From contig UQRP01000002.1 in the NCBI GenBank assembly GCA_900543585.1, positions 62,001 to 126,000 on the forward strand: a stretch of 64,000 nucleotides of DNA, written 5' to 3'. The number at the start of each line of letters is the position of its first letter. The stretch's first letter is position 1. The notes under the pieces are model-generated. The model was not told the origin of the DNA and did no database searches. It worked only from the letters and a program-made list of their open reading frames with translations. Of the stretch, positions 45,450 to 54,839 are shown in pieces. The stretch is from an uncultured Prevotella sp. Lineage in GTDB: Bacteria; Bacteroidota; Bacteroidia; Bacteroidales; Bacteroidaceae. A program made the translations under genes and the position numbers.

Positions 45450-46144
45450 TAAAAGGATACCTTTTCGATTATGGTGGCACACTTGATACTGCCGGCTGCC
45501 ACTGGGGGCAGAAGTTATGGCACACCTATCAGCGCCGTCAGGTGCCAGTGACCGAGCAGCAGTTTCGCGATGCTTATGTCTACGGTGAGCGATATCTTGG
45601 CAACAACCCCATCATTCGCCCTACCGACACTTTCCACCACACCCTCGACGTGAAGCTGCGCTTAGAGATGGAATATCTCTGTGCCCATGGCTGGGATGCC
45701 GATGAAGAGGAATTCCACCGGCTCCATGACATCGTCCTCGAAGATGTCTATCGCCAGGTGATAGAGACAACCACGCACAGCGCCAAGGTGCTCACTGAAC
45801 TTCAGAAGAAGTATCCGATGGTATTGGTGAGCAACTTCTATGGTAACATCCGTACCGTGTTGAAAGAGTTTCAGTTGGACGGATTCTTTCAAGATGTAGT
45901 AGAGTCTGCTGAGGTAGGTATCCGCAAGCCTGATCCGCGTATTTGGGAGATTGGCGTCGAGCGTTTAGGAATGCAGCCCGAAGAGGTCGTTGTCGTCGGT
46001 GACAGCTTCTACAAAGATGTAGAGCCCGCCTTGAAGGCCGGATGCCATGCCGTATGGTTCAAAGGTGAGGGGTGGACCAAGAATACCTTTGACGAGACCA
46101 TCCCTGATAAGGTTATCACTGATTTGGCCCAACTCCTTGAGTAA
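45446..46144 (+). CDS. HAD-family phosphatase
   Basis: A 232-aa HAD subfamily IA enzyme. Motif I FDYGGTLD (second acidic residue replaced by Gly-Thr spacing as in DxGGT forms), motif II LVSNFYGN, motif III lysine in IRKPDPR and motif IV VVGDSFYKDVEPA. Its start (ATG 45446) overlaps the CDP-alcohol transferase stop; the longer frame from 45413 lies inside that gene. By position it may remove a phosphate from the product or intermediate of the preceding three enzymes, as phosphatases do in phosphatidylglycerol and phosphatidylinositol synthesis. The substrate is not known. Confidence 0.85.
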   Translation: MIKGYLFDYGGTLDTAGCHWGQKLWHTYQRRQVPVTEQQFRDAYVYGERYLGNNPIIRPTDTFHHTLDVKLRLEMEYLCAHGWDADEEEFHRLHDIVLEDVYRQVIETTTHSAKVLTELQKKYPMVLVSNFYGNIRTVLKEFQLDGFFQDVVESAEVGIRKPDPRIWEIGVERLGMQPEEVVVVGDSFYKDVEPALKAGCHAVWFKGEGWTKNTFDETIPDKVITDLAQLLE

Positions 46145-46163
46145 TAATATTTAATAGCCCCTT

Positions 46164-48749
46164 ATGAAATTACGATTATATATATTCTTTATTCTCCTTG
46201 CCATCTCGGTTGGCGCCCGTGCCCAGAAGATTACTGGCTTTGTCATTGATGCCGCCACCAAGGACACCATTCTTTACCCCTCAGCCACCTACCGGGGCCA
46301 TCATGTCATGGTCTCGGGCAATGCCATGGGAGAATATTCTATAGAGCGTCACGAAGGTTGGCAGCTCACTTTCTCGGCCGTAGGCTACAAGCCCCGCACG
46401 GTGACGATCTCCACCAAGACTCCTTCCAAGCTCGATATCCGCTTGCAGCCTGATACCAAACAACTTGGTGAGGTCGTGGTGAAGTCGAAGCGTGGCAAAT
46501 ACAGTAGGAAGAACAACCCCGCTGTGGAGCTGATGAAGCGCGTAATCGCGGCGAAGAAGCGTACCGACCTCGAAAACCATGACTACTATCAATATACCAA
46601 ATATCAGAAGCTGACTACGGCTGTCAACGACATTACGCAGGGCGATATCGACTCTGGATTCGTGGCTAAGCGCAAATGGCTCCTCGACCAGGTTGAGACA
46701 AGCCCCTACACGGGTAAGCTTATCCTGCCTATCAGCGTTGACGAGACGGTCACCCAGCATCTCTACCGCAAGAATCCGAAGAGCGAGAAAGACATCATCC
46801 AGGGTCAGAGCTCGACAGGTGTGAATCAGATTTTCCAGACGGGAGACATTCTGACAACGACCATCAAAGATGTGTTTACCGATGTCGACATCTACGACGA
46901 CCAGGTGAGACTCTTGCAGTATCCTTTTACCTCGCCAATCGGTAAGGACGCTATCTCCTTTTATCGTTTCTACATCGAGGACACGGTCTATGTGGACCAT
47001 GACCTCTGCTACCATTTGCAGTTTATCCCCAACAACCAGCAGGACTTTGGCTTCCGTGGCGAGCTCTATATCCTTGCCGACTCCTCGTTGCATGTCAAGC
47101 GTTGCAACCTGACCATCCCCAAGCGCAGCGATGTCAACTTCGTAGAGAATCTCCAGGTGAGACAGGAATATCGCAAACTCGACAATGGCGAGTGGGCGCT
47201 CAGCGTTGACGATATGATTGCCGAGCTGAAGCTTTCAAAATTCTTGACCAAATTCGTCGTCATGCGCACGACGCGCTTGAGTGACTATGCCTTCGATGCC
47301 TTGCCCAAACAACTCTTCAAGGGTAAAGCCAAGGAAGTGCGAGAGGCTAACTCGCAGATGCGCGATGAAGCCTTCTGGAATAAATACCGGTCGGTGGGCC
47401 TGACGAAGAGCGAGAGCTCCATGAACAGTTTCGTACACCGCATTGAGCAGGTCAAGGGCATGAAGTATATCGTTTTCGGACTTAAGGCCTTCATCGAGAA
47501 CTTCGTGGAGACCGGCGATGAGAACCATCCCAGTAAGGTGGACATAGGACCTATCAACACCATGGTCACCAACAACTTCATCGATGGCATGCGCAACCGC
47601 ATCTCAGCCCAGACAACGGCTAATCTCAGCAAGCACTGGTTCTTTGCCGGCTACTATGCGCATGGTTGGGAGTCGAAGAAAAACTACTATAGTGCCACGG
47701 CCACCTATTCCTTTAATAAGAAGGACTATCTGCCTCGTGAGTTCCCCAAGCGCACGCTCTCTTTCACATCGACCTATGATGTCATGTCGCCCTCCGACAA
47801 GTTCATGAAGACCGATAAGGATAATGTCTTCACCGCTTTCAAATGGGCGAAGGTGGACAAGATGATGTTCTACAACCGTCAGGAGCTTGCCTTTGAATAT
47901 GAACAGGAGTGGGGCTTGAAGACCACTTTGAGTCTCAAGACAGAGGAGAATGAGGCTGCCGGGCGCTTGTTCTTCAACACCCTCAACAACCCGTCTTATA
48001 CGACACCGGACGTTGCACGTGTCGGCGACCTCATCCACAATGGTACGATGCGCACCACTGAGATGCATATCGGCTTCGAGCTGGCGCCCGGCCGCACCTA
48101 TATCAACACCAAGCAGCGCCGTTACCCCATCAACCTAGACGCCCCTGTCTTCACCCTCAGCCATACCATGGGCTTCAAGGGCATCCTCGGCGGCGATTAT
48201 AAATACAACTATACCGAGGCGGGAATCTATAAGCGTTTCTGGATGAACAGCTGGGGAAAGATCGACGCCTATGTCAAGGCGGGAGCTCAGTGGAATAAGG
48301 TGCCTTATCCGTTGCTCATCATGCCAGCCGCCAACCTGAGCTATATCATGCAGTATGAGACCTTCAACATGATTAACAACATGGAGTTCCTCAACGACCG
48401 CTTTGCATCCCTCGACGTCAGCTGGGATCTTAACGGCAAGATTTTCAACCGCATCCCGCTGCTGAAGAAGTTGAAATGGCGTGAGTATCTCGGTGTGAAG
48501 ATGCTCTGGGGCAAGCTCACCGACAAAAATAACCCCACGCTGCCGCAGAATGCAGGCGACAATCTGCTGATGCAATTCCCCGAGGGCTGCTATGTTATGG
48601 ATCCGCACCGTCCCTACGTGGAGTATATCTTAGGAATACACAATATCTTCAAACTTTTGCATGTGGAATACGTCCACCGCTGCAACTATACCTCGCTGCC
48701 TACGGCTAAGAAAGACGGTGTTCGTATCATGCTTAGAATGACATTCTGA
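46164..48749 (+). CDS. DUF5686 / carboxypeptidase-regulatory-like outer-membrane protein
   Basis: An 861-aa exported protein. Signal peptide to about residue 20 (VGARAQ), then a carboxypeptidase-regulatory-like beta domain (ITGFVIDAATKDTILYPSATYRG...SFSAVGYKP-like, 23-105), a linker VVVKSKRGKYSRKNNPAVELM, and a long C-terminal region of amphipathic strands that should form an outer-membrane barrel (ends RIMLRMTF). This is the DUF5686 layout, found across Bacteroidota, with unknown cargo and no plug domain. It starts 19 bp after the HAD gene and ends 2 bp before the LuxR-type regulator, so it is part of the same transcript by spacing. Confidence 0.83.
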   Translation: MKLRLYIFFILLAISVGARAQKITGFVIDAATKDTILYPSATYRGHHVMVSGNAMGEYSIERHEGWQLTFSAVGYKPRTVTISTKTPSKLDIRLQPDTKQLGEVVVKSKRGKYSRKNNPAVELMKRVIAAKKRTDLENHDYYQYTKYQKLTTAVNDITQGDIDSGFVAKRKWLLDQVETSPYTGKLILPISVDETVTQHLYRKNPKSEKDIIQGQSSTGVNQIFQTGDILTTTIKDVFTDVDIYDDQVRLLQYPFTSPIGKDAISFYRFYIEDTVYVDHDLCYHLQFIPNNQQDFGFRGELYILADSSLHVKRCNLTIPKRSDVNFVENLQVRQEYRKLDNGEWALSVDDMIAELKLSKFLTKFVVMRTTRLSDYAFDALPKQLFKGKAKEVREANSQMRDEAFWNKYRSVGLTKSESSMNSFVHRIEQVKGMKYIVFGLKAFIENFVETGDENHPSKVDIGPINTMVTNNFIDGMRNRISAQTTANLSKHWFFAGYYAHGWESKKNYYSATATYSFNKKDYLPREFPKRTLSFTSTYDVMSPSDKFMKTDKDNVFTAFKWAKVDKMMFYNRQELAFEYEQEWGLKTTLSLKTEENEAAGRLFFNTLNNPSYTTPDVARVGDLIHNGTMRTTEMHIGFELAPGRTYINTKQRRYPINLDAPVFTLSHTMGFKGILGGDYKYNYTEAGIYKRFWMNSWGKIDAYVKAGAQWNKVPYPLLIMPAANLSYIMQYETFNMINNMEFLNDRFASLDVSWDLNGKIFNRIPLLKKLKWREYLGVKMLWGKLTDKNNPTLPQNAGDNLLMQFPEGCYVMDPHRPYVEYILGIHNIFKLLHVEYVHRCNYTSLPTAKKDGVRIMLRMTF

Positions 48750-48751
48750 TT

Positions 48752-49393
48752 ATGGTTATATTAGCTGACAAACAGGATATTACGCGCGCTGGCATGATGT
48801 TTCTGCTGGATCAGGCGGGTCAGGGCAGCTGGAAGGCTGCTTACGACAAGCCAGGGCTTATGGCTCTGCTCAGGGAATATAGCAATGCTGTTGTCGTCCT
48901 CGACTATACGCTCTTCGATTTCGACAGTGTTGACGAGATGCTCATCATTGCCGAGCGCTTCCCCAAGAGCCACTGGCTACTCTTCAGCGAGGAACTCTCT
49001 GCTGACTTCCTGCGGATGGTGCTCACTTCGAGCAACCAGTTCAGCGCCATGATGAAAGACTCCACGATGGGCGAGATGCGGCAGGCCATCAGCTACGCCC
49101 TGCGCCATGAGCGCTTCGTCTCACAGCATGCCACCCAAATCCTGCTCAGCGCACAGCCTCAGCAGGAGACGCATGACGACATCAATCTGACAAAGACGGA
49201 GAAGGAAATCCTCATTGATATCGCACACGGACTCACCACAAAGGAGATTGCCGACAAGCGCGTGTCGAGCTTCCACACCGTCAACACCCATCGTAAGAAT
49301 ATCTTCCGCAAACTCGGGGTCAACAACCTCCATGAGGCTACCAAGTATGCCATCAGAGCAGGACTCGTAGATACGTCGGAATACTACATATAA
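48752..49393 (+). CDS. LuxR/NarL-type response regulator
   Basis: A 213-aa regulator. Residues 1-125 form a receiver-like domain: VILADKQDITRAG (the usual DD pair is D-K), a phospho-acceptor candidate Asp in VVVLDYTLFD and a lysine in MMKDSTMGEM. The C-terminal GerE/LuxR helix-turn-helix is strong: LTKTEKEILIDIAHGLTTKEIA, then SSFHTVNTHRKNIFRKLGV. No sensor kinase is nearby. It begins 2 bp after the DUF5686 gene and may control that gene or the cluster upstream. A complete promoter for the next gene begins at 49411. Confidence 0.88.
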   Translation: MVILADKQDITRAGMMFLLDQAGQGSWKAAYDKPGLMALLREYSNAVVVLDYTLFDFDSVDEMLIIAERFPKSHWLLFSEELSADFLRMVLTSSNQFSAMMKDSTMGEMRQAISYALRHERFVSQHATQILLSAQPQQETHDDINLTKTEKEILIDIAHGLTTKEIADKRVSSFHTVNTHRKNIFRKLGVNNLHEATKYAIRAGLVDTSEYYI

Positions 49394-49410
49394 TTTTTCT
49401 AACAGAAATG

Positions 49411-49442
49411 TTTGGTAGAATGGGGCAATGTTAGTAAATTTG
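49411..49442 (+). promoter_or_regulatory. Bacteroidota promoter of the WG-repeat-like gene
   Basis: TTTG at 49411-49414, exactly 20 bp, then TAAATTTG at 49435-49442. Transcription would start about 35 bases before the ATG at 49482. Confidence 0.8.
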
Positions 49443-49481
49443 CAATTACATTACTTTAACCCTATATAGAGACGACAAGCT

Positions 49482-50126
49482 ATGGAAGGAATATTCAGAG
49501 ATGAGATAGAGATCCATCAGATTGACAAGTTTTTTGCCAATGAAATGGGGCGGCAGATACACCGCTATATCAAGGCCCGCGGCTCGATGTCTATGCTTAA
49601 CAAGATTGTCAAGACCATAGAGACCCTTACAGTGCCGCAGCGCGAGAAAGCTATGGCCAGGTATATAGACCGTAACCGGAAAGTCATAGACAACCTCGAC
49701 TGGCGTATGCTCATTGCCAGAGCCATAGCTAACTACTGTGACTCTTTCAGCTATTTCACCAAGATGATAGCTGACGAGGAGACCATGAAGTTTTATGAAG
49801 ACAGGATGAAGGAAAAATATGTCCGTTTCCATGTCGTCTATGAGGAGAATGGCAAATACGGTCTCAAGGATTGGGACGGTACTGTCACCCTTCCTGCTGA
49901 GTATGATTTCCTGCGTACACCCTTCGTCTATGTCGACGACCTGCTGTCGATGCCCGTCATCGCAGAGAAGAATGGCAAGATGGGCCTTGTGATGCCCGAC
50001 GGTAAGGGTGAGGTTGTGCTGCCGTTTGAATACGACGACATCTCCCTGCGCGATGAGGATCCGTGGTTTGAGCTTACCAAAGATGGCAAGACAACATTGT
50101 GGAACCAACTTCCCCTACATCATTAA
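49482..50126 (+). CDS. WG-repeat-like protein, unknown function
   Basis: A 214-aa soluble protein without a signal peptide. The first 100 residues are helical with many Arg/Lys/Glu (VDKFFANEMGRQIHRYI style). The second half has two copies of a short beta motif with the pattern NGKYGLKDWDGTVTLPAEYD and NGKMGLVMPDGKGEVVLPFEYD, as in WG repeats. No catalytic motif. It precedes the LTA-synthase-like gene by 10 bp and is probably co-transcribed with it. Confidence 0.68.
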   Translation: MEGIFRDEIEIHQIDKFFANEMGRQIHRYIKARGSMSMLNKIVKTIETLTVPQREKAMARYIDRNRKVIDNLDWRMLIARAIANYCDSFSYFTKMIADEETMKFYEDRMKEKYVRFHVVYEENGKYGLKDWDGTVTLPAEYDFLRTPFVYVDDLLSMPVIAEKNGKMGLVMPDGKGEVVLPFEYDDISLRDEDPWFELTKDGKTTLWNQLPLHH

Positions 50127-50136
50127 CAGAACATAA

Positions 50137-52035
50137 GTGAAGAAAAAACTGATATTATTAGTGTCCACATTCCTTATGTGGACACTTCTTTTTGTTTTAC
50201 AGAAACCCATCTTTCTTGCCATCTATGGCACTGCCGACAGCGGCTTAGCTGATACGTTTTCTGTCATCTACCACGGTCTTTCGCTGGACTTCTCCATGGC
50301 AGGCTACCTCACTGTCCTGCCCGGGCTTATCCTCCTTGTCAGTGCTTTACCTTTCCGACGGGGTAGGGTGGTGCTGGTGTGGGCGGTGAGAGTCGTCTTT
50401 GCGTTGTCCGCGCTGGTTGCGGCATTGGCTTTTGTTGCCAATATCGCCCTCTATGGCTATTGGCAGTTTCCACTCGACTCCACACCTATCTTCTTCATCG
50501 TCTCCTCGCCCTCTGCCGCTATGGCGAGTGTGGTGTGGTGGCAGGCTCTCCTTGGCATTGTAGCCACGGCCATCTTCACGATGGCTATCTATATCGCATT
50601 CTATGGTCTTTGGAATCGTGATGTCAAGAATGGTTTGATGTCCAAAGGTGGTAAGATGGACTGGTTGCCATTGTTGCTGCTCAATGCCTCCCTCTTTCTC
50701 CCCATCCGCGGCGGCATCACCGTCTCGACGATGAATACGGGCAAGGCGTATTTCTCGCAGCATATGCTACTCAACCACGCCGCTGTCAATCCACTATTTT
50801 CATTCATGGAGAGCATAACACACCAGGAAGACTGGGCGCATATGTACCGGTTTATGGATGACAAGAAAGCCCATCGGTTGGCTGATGCTATGCTGCCAAA
50901 GCTTCGTGGCAAGGCAGACAGCATCTCCACCCTGCGCCCTGCTGCGGTCCTTAACGACAGCATGCGGGTGGATGGCCATGCGCCCGACATCTACATCGTC
51001 TTCTTGGAGAGCTTCTCCGACACGCTGACTAAGCAGCGGGATGTCACGCCCAACCTGAACCGGTTGAAGCGGGAGGGCGTTTATTTCCGCAATTTCTACG
51101 CCAATGGTTTTCGCACCGACCGTGGCTTGGTCTCCGTCTTACTTGGCTATCCGGCTCCAGGAGCGCTGTCGCTGATGAAATACCCGAAGAAGACCGCGCA
51201 CATCACGTCGTTGGCAGCTATGCTGGCGGCTAATGGCTATGCTTCCGACCTACATTATTATTATGGTGGCGATGCAGACTTCACCAACATGCGGTCGTTC
51301 CTTGTCAATCAGGGATTCAAAAACATCACCTCAGACGTCAACTTCCCCATCAGAGAGCGCCTCAGCAAATGGGGCGTCCCCGACCACCTCGTCTTCAAGA
51401 AGGCGGAGGAAGATTTGACGAAGGAAGCGGAAGGTGGATTAGCAAAAGAAAGGCAGGACGAAGGCAAGCCTACTTTCACCGTCATCCAGACATCGAGCTC
51501 GCACGAACCCTTCGATGTGCCCTATCATCGGCTCTCTGACAAGGTCTTCAACGCTTTTGCCTATACTGACAACTGCATTGGTCAGTTCGTCAACTTCTTA
51601 AAGAAGTCTGGGCGCTGGCATCGGTCGCTCGTCATCTTTATTCCCGACCACCTTGGCGCCTGGCCAAAAGATGCTGACAGCTTTGCGGCTTGGCGCTATC
51701 ATATCCCCATGGTATGGGTGGGTGGAGCCATCAAACGTCCCATGGTTGTCGACACCTATGGCTCGCAGCAGGATATTGCCGCTACCGTCCTTGGTGAGCT
51801 TGGCATTGCCAACAGCAGCATGCCTTTCAGCAAGGATCTCTTCGACGGCCATACGCCACACTATGCGTATTTCATGATGAACGACGGCTTTGGCATCAAA
51901 AATAAAGCCAATGAGGTGATTTACGATAATAAACAGCATAAGGTCATCGTTAGTAAGGGAAAGGAGAAAGGACGATTCCTGCGATACGGTCAGGCGCTGT
52001 TGCAAGTTCTCTTTGATGACATCGCCAAGCGGTAA
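50137..52035 (+). CDS. LTA-synthase-like membrane sulfatase-fold phosphotransferase
   Basis: A 632-aa membrane protein: about five N-terminal transmembrane helices (to about residue 160), then an external alkaline-phosphatase-fold domain. Expected metal and nucleophile residues are visible: Glu in IVFLESFSDT, the threonine nucleophile in NGFRTDRG, His in TSSSHEPF and the Asp-His pair in IPDHLG. The family moves phosphoglycerol or phosphoethanolamine groups to envelope glycans. The true substrate here is unknown. The start is GTG at 50137, 10 bp after the WG protein. A Lys/Glu-rich insertion (EEDLTKEAEGGLAKERQDEG) near residue 425-444 lies between catalytic segments and is unusual. Confidence 0.86.
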   Translation: MKKKLILLVSTFLMWTLLFVLQKPIFLAIYGTADSGLADTFSVIYHGLSLDFSMAGYLTVLPGLILLVSALPFRRGRVVLVWAVRVVFALSALVAALAFVANIALYGYWQFPLDSTPIFFIVSSPSAAMASVVWWQALLGIVATAIFTMAIYIAFYGLWNRDVKNGLMSKGGKMDWLPLLLLNASLFLPIRGGITVSTMNTGKAYFSQHMLLNHAAVNPLFSFMESITHQEDWAHMYRFMDDKKAHRLADAMLPKLRGKADSISTLRPAAVLNDSMRVDGHAPDIYIVFLESFSDTLTKQRDVTPNLNRLKREGVYFRNFYANGFRTDRGLVSVLLGYPAPGALSLMKYPKKTAHITSLAAMLAANGYASDLHYYYGGDADFTNMRSFLVNQGFKNITSDVNFPIRERLSKWGVPDHLVFKKAEEDLTKEAEGGLAKERQDEGKPTFTVIQTSSSHEPFDVPYHRLSDKVFNAFAYTDNCIGQFVNFLKKSGRWHRSLVIFIPDHLGAWPKDADSFAAWRYHIPMVWVGGAIKRPMVVDTYGSQQDIAATVLGELGIANSSMPFSKDLFDGHTPHYAYFMMNDGFGIKNKANEVIYDNKQHKVIVSKGKEKGRFLRYGQALLQVLFDDIAKR

Positions 52036-52074
52036 TCTGTAGAAAATGGTCGGAATTCATAACAAAGCTATCTT

Positions 52075-52734
52075 ATGACAATCAATCCAATAGCATATTT
52101 CCATTCACCCTTTACTTCAAAGTTTGGCATACCCAAGCAGAGTGGACTTGTAGAGGAACTTCAGGGCACCATCCGGTTCGTCGACGCCTATCGCAATGCC
52201 GATGCCCTTCGTGGCATCGACGGCTTCGACTTTCTGTGGCTTATTTGGGGCTTCTCAGCCAACAAGCATGCCGCCACCAGTCCTGTCGTCCGCCCGCCCG
52301 TTCTTGGTGGCAACGAGAAGATGGGCGTCTTTGCCACGCGCTCCCCTTTTCGGCCCAATGCCTTGGGCTTGTCGTCGGTGCGGATAGTGAGTGTGGACTA
52401 TGACAAGGTGGAGATAGCGGTCAGCGGTGCAGACCTGATGGATGTTACGCCCATCTATGACATCAAACCCTACGTGCCCTATGCCGACTGCCATATTGGT
52501 GCGCGGGGCGGGTTTACCGATACCCATCCGATAAAACGGTTGAAAGTGGAGATTCCGGCCGCTTTCTCCCAACTTCTCACCGACCGCCAGCTTGCCGCCT
52601 TACGCAAGGTGCTGGAGCTCGACCCGCGCCCTCACTATCAACACGACGCCGACAAAGTCTATGGCATGCCCTATTGCGGCATGGATATTCATTTTCGAGT
52701 CGTCGACGGCGTCGTGAAGGTGTTGGAAGGGTAG
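52075..52734 (+). CDS. trmO: tRNA (N6-threonylcarbamoyladenosine37-N6)-methyltransferase TrmO
   Basis: A 219-aa TrmO/TsaA (YaeB, UPF0066) protein. The SAM-binding beta-barrel is marked by FHSPFTSKFGIPKQSGLV, GFDFLWLIWGFSAN, GVFATRSPFRPNALGLSSV and DVTPIYDIKPYVPYAD. It methylates t6A37 in a tRNA reading ACY codons. The C-terminal part (about 150-219) is the extra domain found in longer members. Convergent with the broken response-regulator gene, 13 bp away. Confidence 0.93.
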   Translation: MTINPIAYFHSPFTSKFGIPKQSGLVEELQGTIRFVDAYRNADALRGIDGFDFLWLIWGFSANKHAATSPVVRPPVLGGNEKMGVFATRSPFRPNALGLSSVRIVSVDYDKVEIAVSGADLMDVTPIYDIKPYVPYADCHIGARGGFTDTHPIKRLKVEIPAAFSQLLTDRQLAALRKVLELDPRPHYQHDADKVYGMPYCGMDIHFRVVDGVVKVLEG

Positions 52735-52747
52735 GGGGGACTACAGA

Positions 52748-53523
52748 TTACTTTCCGATATAGTTGCGGTTGAGGTAGTCATTGAAAGCATCTTTGTAGA
52801 GGTCGCCGATAGGCAGCATGACATCGTCCTCCAAGGTCACGCGTGTCTTGCTCACTTCCTGGATGCGTCTGAGGTTGATGATATACGAGCGGTGGATGCG
52901 CATGAAATAGTCGGGCAGACGCTCTCCAATCGTTTGAGGGAGTAGAGGGAGATGATGGGCTTACGCTCCGGCTCGCCATTCTTAGCATAGAAATGAATCT
53001 TCAGATACTCGCTCATGCCCTCGATATAGGAGATGTCGCTGAGCGTCACCTTCACCATTCTGTTCTCCACTTTTACAAACAGCGAGTCGGTGCTTGCCGT
53101 CATCTTTGTCGCTGTTGTTTCTGCTATGGCCGGTGCTGGTATTGGTTCGCTGTCGCTGACGGCAGTCTCACCCATGCGCCGGCGCAGCTTCTCGGCAGCA
53201 CGCCGAAATTCGTCAAGGCCAAAGGGCTTGAGCAGATAGTCGACGGCATCGACCTTGTAGCCTTCGACAGCATACTCCGAATAGGCTGTGGTGAAGACCA
53301 CCAGGGGCGGACAAGCCAGACTCTTGATGAAGTCCATGCCATTGAGGTCGGGCATGTTGATGTCGCAGAAGATGGCATCGACGACCTCCCGCTCCAGCAC
53401 TTCCCTTGCCTCTATAGCGCTGGGGCAGGCCGCCACGAGACGGAGGTAGGGGACTTTGCCGATGAAGGTGACGAGCTGGCGAAGTGCCAAAGGCTCGTCT
53501 TCAATAGCTAAACAATTTATCAT
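52748..53523 (-). pseudogene. LytTR-type response regulator with a frameshift (AlgR/LytR-like)
   Basis: The N-terminal receiver domain (IEDEPLALRQL, phospho-acceptor Asp in AIFCDINMPDLNG, lysine in YLLKPFGLDEF) and the first half of the LytTR DNA-binding domain (FVKVENRMVKVTLSDISYIEG) read in one frame from 53523. Near 52921-52930 the frame breaks: after SLYSLKRLE the original frame goes to unrelated residues, while the next frame gives RLPDYFMRIHRSYIINLRRI and continues to a stop at 52748-52750. One missing base in the run GGAGGAGC would repair it. Partner of the sensor kinase 56 bp upstream, also broken. Confidence 0.85.
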
Positions 53524-53579
53524 TCTCTTTCTCTCTTGTTTTCTTTATTACGGTTTTCCGGCCACTGACCTATTGATTT

Positions 53580-54692
53580 CTACGCTGTCTGATCTTTGTG
53601 CAGCGGAATGCGCAGGGATACATCGTAGACGATATCGCCGTCGGTGATGTCGAGGCTGTAGTCATTGCCATAGATGAGGTCGAGACGCCGCCTGACGTTG
53701 CTCAATCCCATCCCGCTCTCCTGCGGTGCATTGGTCTCTTGTGCTTCTTCTTTCTTGCTGTTGACGCATCCAAAGATGAGCTTGTCGTCCTCGACATCCA
53801 TGGTCACCGTGATGAAGCTGTCCTGGCGGTAAGCTCACGCCATGCTTGAAAGCATTCTCGACAAAGGTGCCAAAGATGAGGGGAGGCACCTTGCCGTCAG
53901 GGAGGTTGTCGGGAATATCGACCGTGACCACCAGTCGGTCAGTATAGCGCAGACGCATCAGTTGGATGTATTTGCGCAGGAAGGCGGCCTCGCGCTGCAG
54001 GAGCACCCAGTCGCGACCGCCGTCATAGAGCACGAAGCGCATCATGACAGACAAATCCCGGAGGGAGGCCTTGGCTTTCTCGGCATCCATGTCGATGAGC
54101 ACCTGGATGTTGTTCAGGGTGTTCATGAAGAAATGGGGGTTGATCTGAAACCTCAGATATTGCAGTTGGAGGAATATCCTTTCTTTCTCAAGTTGCTGAA
54201 GATTAGCTCTGTCAGCCTCTGACTTGAAGTAAAGCTTCACACCGAGGTTGATACCGATGATGCCGAGTAGCACCATGATGTTGATGGGCACATCGGGCCC
54301 GAGCATGAATCCATGATAGTACCTTTTATGGTGTTTGGGCTTCTCCATCTTGGCGACCTCATCCTGTGGCCGTGGGGGGCGCATATCATGCATCTTCGGT
54401 CCAAACCATCCATTGAAGAGCGTGAAGGTCAACACCATAAGCGCCACGAAGGCAACATACAGCTTCCGCTGTTTGCGCAGCAGCTGGGGAGCAATCAGGT
54501 AATTGTGTACGAGGAAGAAGAAAAGATAGATGACAAGCCAACCCCAGATGTGGAAGACTTCTATCCAACGAAATTCCGCCTGCGGGTCGATTCTGACCGC
54601 AGGTAGCAGATGGCCAAGGGCATAAGAAAGACGAGTGGCCAAAGAATCATATATACAACATGCTCTGGGGAGAGCCGTAAGAATCTTTTCAT
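53580..54692 (-). pseudogene. LytS/YehU-type sensor histidine kinase with two frameshifts
   Basis: Three frame segments together make one complete kinase. (1) From ATG 54692: MKRFLRLSPEHVVYMILW and a membrane helix, lost at about 54590-54610. (2) The middle part with two further membrane helices, then the phospho-acceptor motif INPHFFMNTLNNIQ and the N-box ENAFKHGVS, lost near 53832. (3) Back in the first frame: RQDSFITVTMDVED through GMGLSNVRRRLD (G-box) to the stop at 53580. The first break needs one added base, the second one removed, so the net shift is zero. It would sense an unknown envelope signal. Confidence 0.85.
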
Positions 54693-54777
54693 CACTTATT
54701 ATAACGGAGCGTGGCGTATGATATTATGCGTCAGCCTCCTTGAATCTTTTGTTTGGTTTTGAATAAGGTAAAAAAAT

Positions 54778-54811
54778 GGTGCAAGCCGCGTGTCACCACG
54801 AACCTTGCACC
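54778..54811 (-). terminator. Rho-independent terminator of a small leftward gene
   Basis: GGTGCAAG / CTTGCACC is a perfect 8-bp stem, with an inner CGTG-GTGA-CACG stem in the loop. On the minus strand it is followed by ATTTTTTT (54777-54770). Confidence 0.8.
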
Positions 54812-54839
54812 CAGGGTATATGAATGAAAAAACTAATCT

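Noticed and set aside
52852..53523. Response regulator read as a normal 223-aa gene
   Set aside because: The last residues after SLYSLKRLE are unrelated to the LytTR fold, while the next frame continues it; a frameshift is the better reading.
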